64,000 bases of DNA from Anaerolineae bacterium (lineage in GTDB: Bacteria; Chloroflexota; Anaerolineae; 4572-78; J111): assembly GCA_022071955.1 (NCBI GenBank), contig JAJVIM010000020.1, positions 186,001 through 250,000 on the forward strand. Direction: 5' to 3'. The position numbers and the translations under genes were made by a program. Below are positions 26,939 to 35,044 of this stretch, in pieces; within the stretch, counting starts at the first letter, position 1; each line of letters starts with the position of its first letter. Under the pieces are notes generated by a model that saw only the letters and a program-made list of their open reading frames with translations, ran no database searches and was not told the origin of the DNA.

Positions 26939-29002
26939 ATGGACACAAAACTCACCTTTGATATTGAAGCCGACGAACTGGAAATTTTTCTCGACGAAGT
27001 CAATGAGCATATGCAGGTGATGGAATCCGGCATTTTGGAGCTGGAACGCACCACCGATGCGGCGCTGGTTAACGCTGTTTTTCGGGCGGCGCACACCATC
27101 AAGGCTCTGGCCGGAACGGTAGGCCACCACCAAATGGCCGACATCACCCATACTATGGAAAACATTTTTGATGCCGTGCGCACCCAGCAGTTGGTGGCCA
27201 ACCAGGCCATCATCGATGACTTGCTGGGGGCCGTGGACGTGCTCAAAACTCTGCGGGATGAAATTATCACTCAGGAAGCCAGCGGCATTGATGTTACCGC
27301 TACTCTGGCTGCCCTCAAAGCGGTGGCCGGCGGCCAATCTGCGGCCGGTTCCAACGGCGCTCAGGCCGCGCCCCGGCTCTCACCGGCGGAACTGGCGCTG
27401 GTAGACCAGGCCCGCCAAAACAACAAACTTATTTTTGAAGCCGAAGTCACCACCGGCCCGGACACATTTGCCCCCGCCGCCCGCCTGATGCAGGCCGCGA
27501 TGGCTCTGGAAGAGGCCGGGCAGGTGGTTAGCCAGCACCCCAACCTTACCCAACTGGCCAACGGGGAGCACAATGGCAAACTATGGGCGGTGGTGGTTGC
27601 CAAAAATGGCAGTTCCGCCGAAATTGAAGCGCTGCTGGCCGATGTTTCAGATTTGGCCGGGTTTAACGTGCGCCCCTACAACCTGTCTCCTGCCGCCCCA
27701 TCTCCCGCCGAACAGGTTGCGCCCCAGCCGGTTCCATCCCAGGAAAATGGCAAAAGCCCCAAACCGGCCACCAAAACAGAATTGACTGCCGAAAAGACAG
27801 TCAGAATTAGTGTTGAACGGCTTGACGCGCTGATGAATTTGGTGGGCGAGCTGGTAACCAACCGCAACCGGCTGCAACAGGTAGAGGACGAACTGCGGTT
27901 GCTGCACGGCAAAGAAGAGGCGATGGGGCAGTTGAATGAAACATCTACCCATATGGGCCGGGTGGTAGACCAACTTCAGGAAGAAGTGATGCGCGCCAGA
28001 ATGCTGCCCATCAGCAGCCTGTTTGATAAATTCCCGCGGATTGTGCGTGATGTGGCCCGTGTGGCCGGCAAACAGGTGAACCTGATTATTGAAGGGGGTA
28101 CCACCGAGCTGGACCGCTCGCTGATTGAAGTGATTGGCGACCCCCTCATTCACCTGCTGCGCAACGCCGTTGACCACGGCATTGAGCCGCCCGCCGCCCG
28201 CGAAGCTGCGGGCAAACCGGCTACCGGCACTGTCAATTTGAGCGCGGCCCACGTTGAAGGCCAGATTGTGATCTCAATTGTTGACGATGGCCGCGGCATC
28301 GACCCCGACAAAGTGCGGCGCGCCGCCATAAAACGGGGGCTAATGAGCGAAGAACGAGCGGCCCAACTGAGCGATACCGAAGCCATCGATTTAATTTTTG
28401 AACCCAACCTGTCCACCGCCGAAAAAGTGACCGATGTTTCCGGGCGCGGCGTGGGTATGGACGTGGTGCGGACCAACGTTGAGCGCCTGAGTGGCGCGGT
28501 AGAAGTAGAAAGCGCGTTGGGCAAAGGCACTACTTTTCGGGTAACGCTGCCTCTTACCCTGGCTATTGTCGATACAATGCTGGTTCAGCTATCAAACGGC
28601 GTTTTTGCCATTCCGTTAACCAGTATCAACGATGTGCTCTACCTCTCAGAAGTGCAGGTGAGTACCCTTACCGGCCAGCAGGCCATCCGGTGGCGCGGTT
28701 CTGTGCTGCCACTGATTGATCTGAAAAAATTCTTTGCCGATCCCCGCATGCCCAATGTAGACCTCAACGACGCCAAACGGGCCATTGTTTCGGTGGCCTG
28801 GGGCAAGCAAAAATCTGGTCTGGTGGTTGATAAAATCATCGGCAAGCAGGGGATCGTTGTTAAATCGTTGAGTCGAATTATGGGCGAGCTGCCGGGAATT
28901 TCTGGCGGTACTATTCTGGGAGATGGCCGCATTGCGCTCATCATCGATGTGCCCAGTTTGATGAACGCCGCTCTGCGCGCCCGCCGAGGGAGCATAACTT
29001 AA
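26939..29002 (+). CDS. cheA: Chemotaxis histidine kinase CheA
   Basis: The protein has 687 residues. P1/Hpt (about 1-105) has the phospho-acceptor His52 in AAHTIKALAG. A P2-like region (about 120-255) is followed by a Pro-rich linker. P3 dimerisation begins at VRISVERLDALMNLVGELVT (about 285), P4 has the N box LLRNAVDHGIEPP, G boxes DDGRGI and GRGVGMDVV, and a CheW-like P5 closes the protein. CheA autophosphorylates when receptors signal and passes phosphate to CheY and CheB, both encoded within 5 kb. The P1 box AHTIKALAG differs slightly from the common AHTLKGSA, but the His and flanking helix are kept. The stop overlaps the ATG of the next gene (TAATG), so the two are translationally coupled. 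Confidence 0.96.
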   Translation: MDTKLTFDIEADELEIFLDEVNEHMQVMESGILELERTTDAALVNAVFRAAHTIKALAGTVGHHQMADITHTMENIFDAVRTQQLVANQAIIDDLLGAVDVLKTLRDEIITQEASGIDVTATLAALKAVAGGQSAAGSNGAQAAPRLSPAELALVDQARQNNKLIFEAEVTTGPDTFAPAARLMQAAMALEEAGQVVSQHPNLTQLANGEHNGKLWAVVVAKNGSSAEIEALLADVSDLAGFNVRPYNLSPAAPSPAEQVAPQPVPSQENGKSPKPATKTELTAEKTVRISVERLDALMNLVGELVTNRNRLQQVEDELRLLHGKEEAMGQLNETSTHMGRVVDQLQEEVMRARMLPISSLFDKFPRIVRDVARVAGKQVNLIIEGGTTELDRSLIEVIGDPLIHLLRNAVDHGIEPPAAREAAGKPATGTVNLSAAHVEGQIVISIVDDGRGIDPDKVRRAAIKRGLMSEERAAQLSDTEAIDLIFEPNLSTAEKVTDVSGRGVGMDVVRTNVERLSGAVEVESALGKGTTFRVTLPLTLAIVDTMLVQLSNGVFAIPLTSINDVLYLSEVQVSTLTGQQAIRWRGSVLPLIDLKKFFADPRMPNVDLNDAKRAIVSVAWGKQKSGLVVDKIIGKQGIVVKSLSRIMGELPGISGGTILGDGRIALIIDVPSLMNAALRARRGSIT

Positions 29003-29604
29003 TGACCATGATGATTGACACCAAAGCCTTAAACTGGGAAAAGCTGGGAAACAGCGAAAAGTTTATGGACTTGCTTGACAGCGCCATTCAAAATGTGGCC
29101 CGCGGCTTAACCGAAATGGTGGGCCGGACAATTACCATTGAAACCACCAATATTGAGTCGCTGTCGATTGGCCACCTGCCGAGTTGGCTGGGTAACCCGG
29201 AAGCCGAGATGGTGGGCGTGTACCTGCTCATTGATGGCGATATTGCCGGCCAGGTCATCCTGATTTTGGCTTTGGCAGAAGCCCTCCATCTGATTGACTT
29301 GCTGCTGGGCGAGCCGGACGGCACTACCACCGAACTTGACGATTTGGGGCGGTCGGCGCTGGCCGAAACCGGCAACCTGGCGACCTCCTATTTTCTCAAC
29401 GAGATGGCCAAGCGCACCGGCACAGAACTGCGTCCTTCGCCGCCAGCGGTGATGGTAGATATGCTGGGCGCTATATTTAATGTTATTTCCGCTCCGGTAG
29501 CGGCTGTGAGCGATCAACTGATGATTGTTGAAGCGGAATTTAGAGAACCGGACCGAACCGTAACCGCCCATTTCTGGGTGATGCCTTATCCCGTTGAGGA
29601 ATAA
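29002..29604 (+). CDS. CheC-like CheY-P phosphatase with one active-site motif
   Basis: The protein has 200 residues, and its start overlaps the cheA stop. The family fold is seen in the repeated helix-strand plan and in LGRSALAETGNLATSYFLN, where E-T-G-N is the ExxN phosphatase motif. In typical CheC a matching ExxN lies near the N-terminus. Here that position reads SAIQN, with the Glu lost, so only one active site is likely. CheC removes phosphate from CheY and binds CheD, whose gene follows 46 nt downstream. An alternative reading is a FliY-like or CheX-like protein. Function is assigned from fold, motif and context. Confidence 0.82.
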   Translation: MTMMIDTKALNWEKLGNSEKFMDLLDSAIQNVARGLTEMVGRTITIETTNIESLSIGHLPSWLGNPEAEMVGVYLLIDGDIAGQVILILALAEALHLIDLLLGEPDGTTTELDDLGRSALAETGNLATSYFLNEMAKRTGTELRPSPPAVMVDMLGAIFNVISAPVAAVSDQLMIVEAEFREPDRTVTAHFWVMPYPVEE

Positions 29605-29649
29605 TGCCAGGTTTTAACTACACCCACCCCTACATCTACGAGGAAAGCC

Positions 29650-30168
29650 GTGCCAGAAATTGTACACTCTGTTTCAATTGGCGAACTAAAACTAGGTAAC
29701 AGCCCTAATGATTTGTTAGTGGCTTATGGATTAGGTTCGTGCGTTGCCATTTGCGTGTACGATGCCGTTGCCGGGATAGGAGGCATGATCCATTCGCTGT
29801 TGCCCCAGTCGGCCAAAAATAACGGCGCTACGGCGCCCACAGCAAAATTTGTTGACGAAGGCGTGCCGCTACTGCTTGAGGCCGTGAAAAATGCCGGCGC
29901 ACAAACATCTCGGCTAGAGGTGTATGTTTGCGGCGGAGCGCAGATGCTGTCTGCGCCAGGGTTTAAGAATACGCTCAACATTGGCGAAAGAAATGTGGCT
30001 GCCGCCGAGGCCGCCCTGGCGGCGGCCGGCCTCAGAATCAGAGGCCGTGACACCGGCGGTACATCGGGCCGAACCGTTAAACTCAGAATAGATTCCGGCG
30101 AAATTACTGTTAAAACTCTGGGCCAAGGCGAGAAGGTCTTGAACCCGTCCTTAATCAAGATGAGATAG
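29650..30168 (+). CDS. cheD: Chemoreceptor glutamine deamidase CheD
   Basis: The protein has 172 residues from a GTG, with GAGGAAAG about 5 nt upstream. CheD converts specific glutamines of receptors to glutamate. The catalytic Cys31 lies in GLGSCVAICVYD and the catalytic His48 in GMIHSLLPQ. The later VYVCGGAQML and RDTGGTSGRTVKL are also family motifs. The length is usual. Directly after the CheC-like gene, it fits the known CheC-CheD partnership, in which CheC inhibits or is stimulated by CheD. The next gene is cheY, 14 nt away. Confidence 0.96.
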   Translation: MPEIVHSVSIGELKLGNSPNDLLVAYGLGSCVAICVYDAVAGIGGMIHSLLPQSAKNNGATAPTAKFVDEGVPLLLEAVKNAGAQTSRLEVYVCGGAQMLSAPGFKNTLNIGERNVAAAEAALAAAGLRIRGRDTGGTSGRTVKLRIDSGEITVKTLGQGEKVLNPSLIKMR

Positions 30169-30182
30169 GAGGCTTATTAAGC

Positions 30183-30539
30183 ATGAGCAAAATTATGGTT
30201 GTTGACGATGCGCAGTTTATGAGAGTGAGGCTAACCAAGCTGCTGTCTGGGCATGGTTACGAAGTAACCGAAGCTGAAAACGGTGATCAGGCCGTAAAAA
30301 CCTACCGCGCCTTCAAACCCGATGCGGTGTTAATGGATATTACCATGCCGGAAAAAGACGGTTTGGAAGCCCTGGCAGAAATTCGCGGTTTTGACCCCAA
30401 CGCCAAGATTATTATGCTCACGGCGCTGGGGCAGGAATCGATGGTAATTCAGGCCATCAAAAGTGGGGCCAAAGATTACGTGGTTAAACCTTTTGATCCC
30501 GACAGGGTAATGCTGGCATTACAAAAAGTTTTGGGTTAA
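30183..30539 (+). CDS. cheY: Chemotaxis response regulator CheY
   Basis: The protein has 118 residues, with AGGAGG about 9 nt before the ATG. It is one REC domain: DD at 8-9, acceptor Asp52 in LMDITMPEKDG, switch Thr in MLTALGQ and Lys in VKPFDP. The FMRVRLTKLL helix after the acidic pair is the CheY form (FMR). It is the best candidate for the protein that binds the flagellar motor, given its place between cheD and cheB. It shares more with motor-type CheY proteins than the other three lone REC proteins in the window do. Confidence 0.95.
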   Translation: MSKIMVVDDAQFMRVRLTKLLSGHGYEVTEAENGDQAVKTYRAFKPDAVLMDITMPEKDGLEALAEIRGFDPNAKIIMLTALGQESMVIQAIKSGAKDYVVKPFDPDRVMLALQKVLG

Positions 30540-30544
30540 CTCCT

Positions 30545-31618
30545 ATGGTCGATCCCATTAGAGTTTTGGTGGTAGATGACTCGCCCTTTATGCGGTACAC
30601 TATTGCCAAACATTTATCATCAGACCCCGATATTGTTGTGGTTGGCAGCGCCACAGACGGGCTGGACGCGCTGAGCAAAATTCCGGCGCTCACCCCGGAT
30701 GTGGTCACTCTGGATGTGGAAATGCCGCGCATGGACGGTTTGACCGCCCTGGAACACATTATGCACGACTGTCCCACGCCGGTGGTGATGTTGAGTTCAT
30801 TAACTCAACGCGGCACGCGCACCACAATCCAGGCGCTAATGCGCGGCGCGGTTGATTTTGTGGCCAAACCCACTACCAGCACCGATATGCGCGCGGTAGT
30901 GATGGATTTGAGCGTTAAAATTAAAGCCGCCGCCTGTACCCAACCCAGCGAACCGCCCGCCCGGCAAAATGGCACCAGGCCGCTGCCGCTGCCGGCGGCT
31001 CCACCGCAAAAAACAAACAAAACCGGGCTGCGTCCCTTTAAAGACGGCGACCCCGTGGTGGTGATTGGCGCATCAACCGGCGGCCCGCGCGCCTTGCAGC
31101 AGGTCCTCTCTGGCCTGCCCTCTGATCTGCCGGCGGCGGTGGCCGTGGTGCAGCATATGCCGCCGGGTTTCACCCGGTCGCTGGCCCAGCGGCTCAATGA
31201 GCTATCTGGCCTGACGGTGCAGGAAGCCGCCGAGGGCGACCGGCTGGCGTTGGGGCTGGCTTTGCTGGCGCCCGGCGATTTTCATTTAAAATTTGAGTCC
31301 GGCAAAAAAGTGTCTTTAGATCACGGCGCCCGGCGCAATCATGTACGGCCGGCGGTTGATGTGGCAATGGAAACAGCGGCCCAGCTCTACGGCTCGGCGG
31401 TGATTGGCGTGGTGCTAACCGGTATGGGGTCCGATGGGGCGGTTGGGGCGCGCTGTATTAAAGAGGCGGGCGGCCGGGTTATCGCCGAAGACGAGTCGAC
31501 GGCGGTGGTGTACGGTATGCCCCGGAGTGTTATCGAAGCCAACCTGGCCGATGAAGTGGTGCCGCTGCCGGTGGTTGCTGCCAAAATTGTGGAGATGCTG
31601 CGTGATGGAACTCGATGA
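30545..31618 (+). CDS. cheB: Chemotaxis methylesterase CheB
   Basis: The protein has 357 residues and begins 5 nt after cheY. The REC domain (about 1-125) has acceptor Asp57 in TLDVEMPRMDG and AKPTT. A Pro-rich linker follows, then the methylesterase domain from about 170, with the nucleophile Ser in GASTGGP, the catalytic His in VQHMPPGFT, and the acidic residue region in GMGSDGAVGA. Phosphorylated CheB removes methyl groups from receptors, opposing CheR. The stop lies 14 nt inside the next gene, cheR, so the adaptation pair is tightly co-expressed. Confidence 0.97.
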   Translation: MVDPIRVLVVDDSPFMRYTIAKHLSSDPDIVVVGSATDGLDALSKIPALTPDVVTLDVEMPRMDGLTALEHIMHDCPTPVVMLSSLTQRGTRTTIQALMRGAVDFVAKPTTSTDMRAVVMDLSVKIKAAACTQPSEPPARQNGTRPLPLPAAPPQKTNKTGLRPFKDGDPVVVIGASTGGPRALQQVLSGLPSDLPAAVAVVQHMPPGFTRSLAQRLNELSGLTVQEAAEGDRLALGLALLAPGDFHLKFESGKKVSLDHGARRNHVRPAVDVAMETAAQLYGSAVIGVVLTGMGSDGAVGARCIKEAGGRVIAEDESTAVVYGMPRSVIEANLADEVVPLPVVAAKIVEMLRDGTR

Positions 31619-32396
31619 TTATACCTACATCAAACGAGAAGTGCTGGCGCTTACCGGCATCGATCTGAATTTTTACAAAGACACCCAGATGCAGCGCCGC
31701 CTGGGCACCTATCTGCTCAGATCGGGTGAACCAACCTGGCAAAACTATTTTCAAAAAGCTAAACGTGACTCCACCGAGCTGCGCAAACTGCGCGATTATC
31801 TGACCATTAATGTGTCATCATTTTTCCGTGATGTTGAAAAATACAACGCCCTCCAAAATAACGTTCTGCCCGAACTGCTCAAAGGGCGATCCAGTTTGCG
31901 GGTTTGGAGCGCCGGTTGTTCCAGAGGCCAGGAGCCGTATACCCTGGCCATGATGCTCACCGAACTCACCGGATCATTTCGACGCCACTATATTTTAGCC
32001 ACCGATCTTGACCGTTCGGCGCTGGATGCGGCCATTGCCGGCGGCCCTTACACCAAAGATGATGTGGCCTATGTGCCGCCTGCCCTGTATAATCGCTATT
32101 TTAGGGAATCGGGCGGAAAATATTGGGTCAATGACGACCTTCGCAAATTGATCACGTTTCGGCAGCACAACCTGCTGGCCGATTCCTTTGAAATGAATTT
32201 TGATTTGATTGTTTGCCGCAATGTGGTAATTTATTTTACCGCACCGGTCAAGGATCAACTTTACTACAACTTTTTTAAGGCGCTGCGCCCCGGTGGGGTT
32301 TTATTTGTAGGCGGTACCGAAATTGTGCCAAAGGCCACGGAAATTGGATTCGATGCGGCGGGTATCTCCTTTTATCGTCGGAACGGGGCAAAATAA
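31605..32396 (+). CDS. cheR: Chemotaxis protein methyltransferase CheR
   Basis: The protein has 263 residues from the ATG at 31605, which overlaps cheB by 14 nt and has GGAG about 10 nt upstream. The frame is open further back to 31434, but that part lies in cheB. The N-terminal helical domain (YIKREVLALTGIDLNFYKDT) is followed by a SAM-binding fold with VWSAGCSRGQEPYTLAMML, the acidic residue in ILATDLDRSAL, and FDLIVCRNVVIYF. It methylates glutamates on the receptors. The length is usual, and no TPR extension is present. Confidence 0.96.
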   Translation: MELDDYTYIKREVLALTGIDLNFYKDTQMQRRLGTYLLRSGEPTWQNYFQKAKRDSTELRKLRDYLTINVSSFFRDVEKYNALQNNVLPELLKGRSSLRVWSAGCSRGQEPYTLAMMLTELTGSFRRHYILATDLDRSALDAAIAGGPYTKDDVAYVPPALYNRYFRESGGKYWVNDDLRKLITFRQHNLLADSFEMNFDLIVCRNVVIYFTAPVKDQLYYNFFKALRPGGVLFVGGTEIVPKATEIGFDAAGISFYRRNGAK

Positions 32397-32414
32397 TTTT
32401 TGCAATACAGGTGA

Positions 32415-32888
32415 ATGGTGATGAATGTTCAATTTCTTAACCCGTTTATAGAAGCCGCTTTTATGGTATTAGAGACCGAGGTGGGGATCAGCGCCAAGCG
32501 CGGGCCACTTTCACTGCGCCGTTCTGCGGCTACCGCCGACGATATTACAGTGTTGGTGAGCATGGTTGGGCAGGTGAACGGTGTTGTTTTATATGGTTTG
32601 AGCGAAACCACGGCTATTGCTATTGTTTCTAAAATTTTGGATCAACCGTTTGATGAATTTGACTCGCTGGCCCAAAGCGGCATCGGCGAGTTGGGCAATG
32701 TGATTACCGGCCAGGCTGGCAAACGGCTGGCCGAAGCCGGCTTCGACTCCAAAATTTCGCCGCCAACTATGGTAATGGGCAAAGGGACATTAATTTCTAC
32801 GCTCGATTTTGAACGGCTGCACGTTCCGCTGGAAACTGAAATAGGGCCGATTCAGATTCATTTGGCCTTGCGAGAAGCTAACAAATAA
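32415..32888 (+). CDS. CheX-type CheY-P phosphatase, copy 1
   Basis: The protein has 157 residues (ATG at 32415; a second ATG at 32421 is possible). It is a CheX/CheC-family phosphatase fold with the active-site ExxN in SGIGELGNVITGQAG and the preceding VNGVVLYGLSETTAIAIVSK strand. CheX dimers remove phosphate from CheY. The gene follows cheR by 18 nt and is followed by a paralogue with the same motif. Two active CheX copies plus the CheC-like protein give three potential phosphatases in one cluster. Confidence 0.87.
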   Translation: MVMNVQFLNPFIEAAFMVLETEVGISAKRGPLSLRRSAATADDITVLVSMVGQVNGVVLYGLSETTAIAIVSKILDQPFDEFDSLAQSGIGELGNVITGQAGKRLAEAGFDSKISPPTMVMGKGTLISTLDFERLHVPLETEIGPIQIHLALREANK

Positions 32889-32929
32889 AACCAGTTTCCA
32901 AAGACTATTCCAGATTGGATGGGAGTGTC

Positions 32930-33400
32930 ATGAGAGTTGAATTATTAAATCCGTTCATAGTTGCCGCCGGCGAGGTGTTAAACAGCGAGCTGGATGTAAA
33001 AGCCACGCGGGGCCAGCTCCGTTTGCAGCGAGACACCTATGTTAGCGATGACATTACCGTGCTCATCAGTTTGGTTGGTGATGTGTGGGGCGTGGCCATT
33101 ATCAGCCTGAGTTTTGAAACCGCCAAGGCTATTGTCTCGCATATGCTCGGTGAAACGCTCACCGAATTTAATGAACTGGCCCAAAGCGGTATCGGCGAGC
33201 TGGGCAATGTGATTACCGGTCAGGCCGCCACCAAGTTGGCCCAGGTGGGTTACAAATGCGATATTTCGGTACCAACCATGATTGTGGGCAAAGGCTCGCG
33301 CATTTCAACATTTGATATCGACCGGCTGATTGTACCGCTTCAAACAGAATTTGGCATTCTTTCGCTAACCCTGGCCCTGCGTGAGTCTCAGGGAAAATAA
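32930..33400 (+). CDS. CheX-type CheY-P phosphatase, copy 2
   Basis: The protein has 156 residues from the ATG at 32930, with GGGAG about 5 nt upstream. It is homologous to copy 1 along its length: VELLNPFIVAAGEVL against VQFLNPFIEAAFMVL, and SGIGELGNVITGQAA with the same ExxN motif. The duplication is old enough for the middle to diverge. It is the last gene of the chemotaxis cluster, and a terminator follows at 33430. The two could form a heterodimer or act on different CheY-like regulators (inference). Confidence 0.87.
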   Translation: MRVELLNPFIVAAGEVLNSELDVKATRGQLRLQRDTYVSDDITVLISLVGDVWGVAIISLSFETAKAIVSHMLGETLTEFNELAQSGIGELGNVITGQAATKLAQVGYKCDISVPTMIVGKGSRISTFDIDRLIVPLQTEFGILSLTLALRESQGK

Positions 33401-33429
33401 TTTTCATCGTCTCAACAACGAAAGCTCAA

Positions 33430-33463
33430 ACGCGCCAGAATATTTCTGGCGTGTTTTTGTTTT
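33430..33463 (+). terminator. Rho-independent terminator ending the chemotaxis cluster
   Basis: CGCCAGAA / TTCTGGCG (8 bp, extended by three outer pairs, one of them G-T) with a TAT loop is followed by TGTTTTTGTTTT. Confidence 0.88.
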
Positions 33464-33478
33464 ACGCAGCTTTTACGG
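33461..33478 (+). repeat. Dispersed 18-nt motif, copy 3
   Basis: TTTACGCAGCTTTTACGG lies directly after the chemotaxis terminator and upstream of the acyltransferase gene. It matches copies at 17345 (one mismatch) and 26346 (two mismatches). Confidence 0.55.
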
Positions 33479-33602
33479 TTTGTTTAGGTAAGGTTTACTG
33501 AAACCGAAGGTGGGGGGTGGTAGAATGGGGATGCGTGCCTGGTTTTATAGGTTCAAAATCCGTTAATCTGCTCGGCAGCCCTCAGTGAAAGGAAATATCC
33601 AG

Positions 33603-34196
33603 ATGTATAAATCGGCAGAATTCATGCAAAGGTTTAGGTCGGTTGGTGAAAATGTACAGGTTTTTGAAAATGCTCTGGTTTTAAGACCGGAAATGATTTC
33701 GTTGGCCGATGGCGTAAGGATTGATGATTATTCCAGGCTGGAGGGGGGTAGAAGCCTGAGTATTGGTAAGTTTGTGCATATTTGTTCTTTTTCCAGCGTG
33801 TATGGGGGTGGCAGAACTGAGATTGGCGATTATGTTGGGATAACTCAAGGCGTGCGGCTGGTTACCGGCACGGAACAATTGGACTCGGTTATGACTGCGG
33901 CTGCTCCGGCTCATCTGAGAAACCCAAAGGCCGGCTATATTGTGTTGGAGCCGCACAGTTTTGTGGGCGCGAACGCTGTTATTCTGCCCGATATTGTGAT
34001 CGGTGAAGGGGCGGTAATTGGTGCGGGAGCAGTTGTCACCAAAGATGTCCCTCCCTGGACAATAGTTTCTGGCGTGCCGGCTCGGGCAATTGGCGTGCGC
34101 TCTAAATCAGCCATCAACATGCTGCTATCTGCCACAGAGGAAACGCAACTTCTATTGCAGCTTACCATGCCCAACCAACTTTTAGATATACGGTGA
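33603..34196 (+). CDS. Hexapeptide-repeat acyltransferase (left-handed beta-helix)
   Basis: The protein has 197 residues from the ATG at 33603, with AGGA about 9 nt upstream. Repeats of the [LIV]-G-x4 kind run from about residue 45 to 160: ISLADGVRIDDYSRLEGG, VGANAVILPDIVIGEGAVIG and GAGAVVTKDVPPWTIVSGVP. This is the left-handed beta-helix of the LacA/CysE/PglD group, which moves acetyl or other acyl groups onto sugars or amines. It opens the glycosylation island, so acetylation of a sugar is likely (inference). A possible extended -10 (TGGTAGAAT, 33518-33526) lies upstream. The next gene starts within a few nucleotides of its stop. Confidence 0.85.
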   Translation: MYKSAEFMQRFRSVGENVQVFENALVLRPEMISLADGVRIDDYSRLEGGRSLSIGKFVHICSFSSVYGGGRTEIGDYVGITQGVRLVTGTEQLDSVMTAAAPAHLRNPKAGYIVLEPHSFVGANAVILPDIVIGEGAVIGAGAVVTKDVPPWTIVSGVPARAIGVRSKSAINMLLSATEETQLLLQLTMPNQLLDIR

Positions 34197-34201
34197 ACGG
34201 T

Positions 34202-35032
34202 ATGAATTTACAGGACTTTGTTACCGCCCGTTACGAGCAGATTGCAGCCAATCTCGGTCATCCAGACCTTACCCAAGATACATTTCAAACACTTGAGGCC
34301 CTGTCAACCGATGAGGTAAATAAGCCGGCTTTGCTGGCATGGTTGTCTGACGGCCTGCAAAAAAACGACAGGCGCTGGGAAATTCGCACCGCCCTGCGCT
34401 GTTTGGCTCAAATCATTCAACCCAGAAGTTACCTGGAAATCGGCACCCGCCGGGGATGGTCTATGGCTCAGGTTTTGTCTGTTGCTCCCCGGGTTAACGT
34501 CTATTCGGTTGACATGTGGATCAAAAATTATGGTGATGTGACCAACCCGGGGCCAGAATTTGTGCGCGCAGAAATGAAGCGTGCCGCTCCAGATTTTGTT
34601 GGTAATATTTCTTTTTTAAACGGTAACAGTCATCACCTCCTGCCCATTTTTCTGGATGATATTATCCCGCAACAAAATGGGGTTGATTACACTGAACTGA
34701 TCCGGCAAGCCGAAAATCGGCCCCACCAGTTTGATCTGGTTACTGTAGACGGTGATCATACCGCACTGGGCGCCTGGTGGGATTTGTTGGATGTGATGCC
34801 CCACGTGGCTTTGGGCGGCGCGGTGGTATTTGATGATCTGCTGGACAGAAGCGACGAATTGTTTGGTGATCAGCCAACCTCTCCCTTTGCTAACCGTTAC
34901 CCGCCACTAACCAACTTTAAACCGTCGCTCAAAGATGTCTGGCTGCGGATAAAGCGTATTTTTGGCAACTTTGCCTACATTGAAAACTATGATGGCCAGC
35001 CGCCCATTGGGGTGGCCATTAGAATGAGATAA
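34202..35032 (+). CDS. SAM-dependent methyltransferase
   Basis: The protein has 276 residues from the ATG at 34202; a GTG at 34193 overlapping the previous stop is the alternative. The SAM-binding part has SYLEIGTRRGWSMAQVL (motif I), VYSVDMWI and FDLVTVDGDHTALGAWWDL. This is the class I methyltransferase group (Methyltransf_24-like) common in glycan and cell-surface loci. The substrate is not evident. Its location between an acyltransferase and a giant glycosyltransferase suggests sugar or glycoprotein methylation (inference). Confidence 0.85.
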   Translation: MNLQDFVTARYEQIAANLGHPDLTQDTFQTLEALSTDEVNKPALLAWLSDGLQKNDRRWEIRTALRCLAQIIQPRSYLEIGTRRGWSMAQVLSVAPRVNVYSVDMWIKNYGDVTNPGPEFVRAEMKRAAPDFVGNISFLNGNSHHLLPIFLDDIIPQQNGVDYTELIRQAENRPHQFDLVTVDGDHTALGAWWDLLDVMPHVALGGAVVFDDLLDRSDELFGDQPTSPFANRYPPLTNFKPSLKDVWLRIKRIFGNFAYIENYDGQPPIGVAIRMR

Positions 35033-35044
35033 GCGGGCTTATTA

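Noticed and set aside
33518..33526. Extended -10 promoter before the acyltransferase gene
   Set aside because: TGGTAGAAT fits the extended -10 form, but the region is short, no -35 box is near, and it lies far (77 nt) from the start. It is mentioned only in the gene entry.
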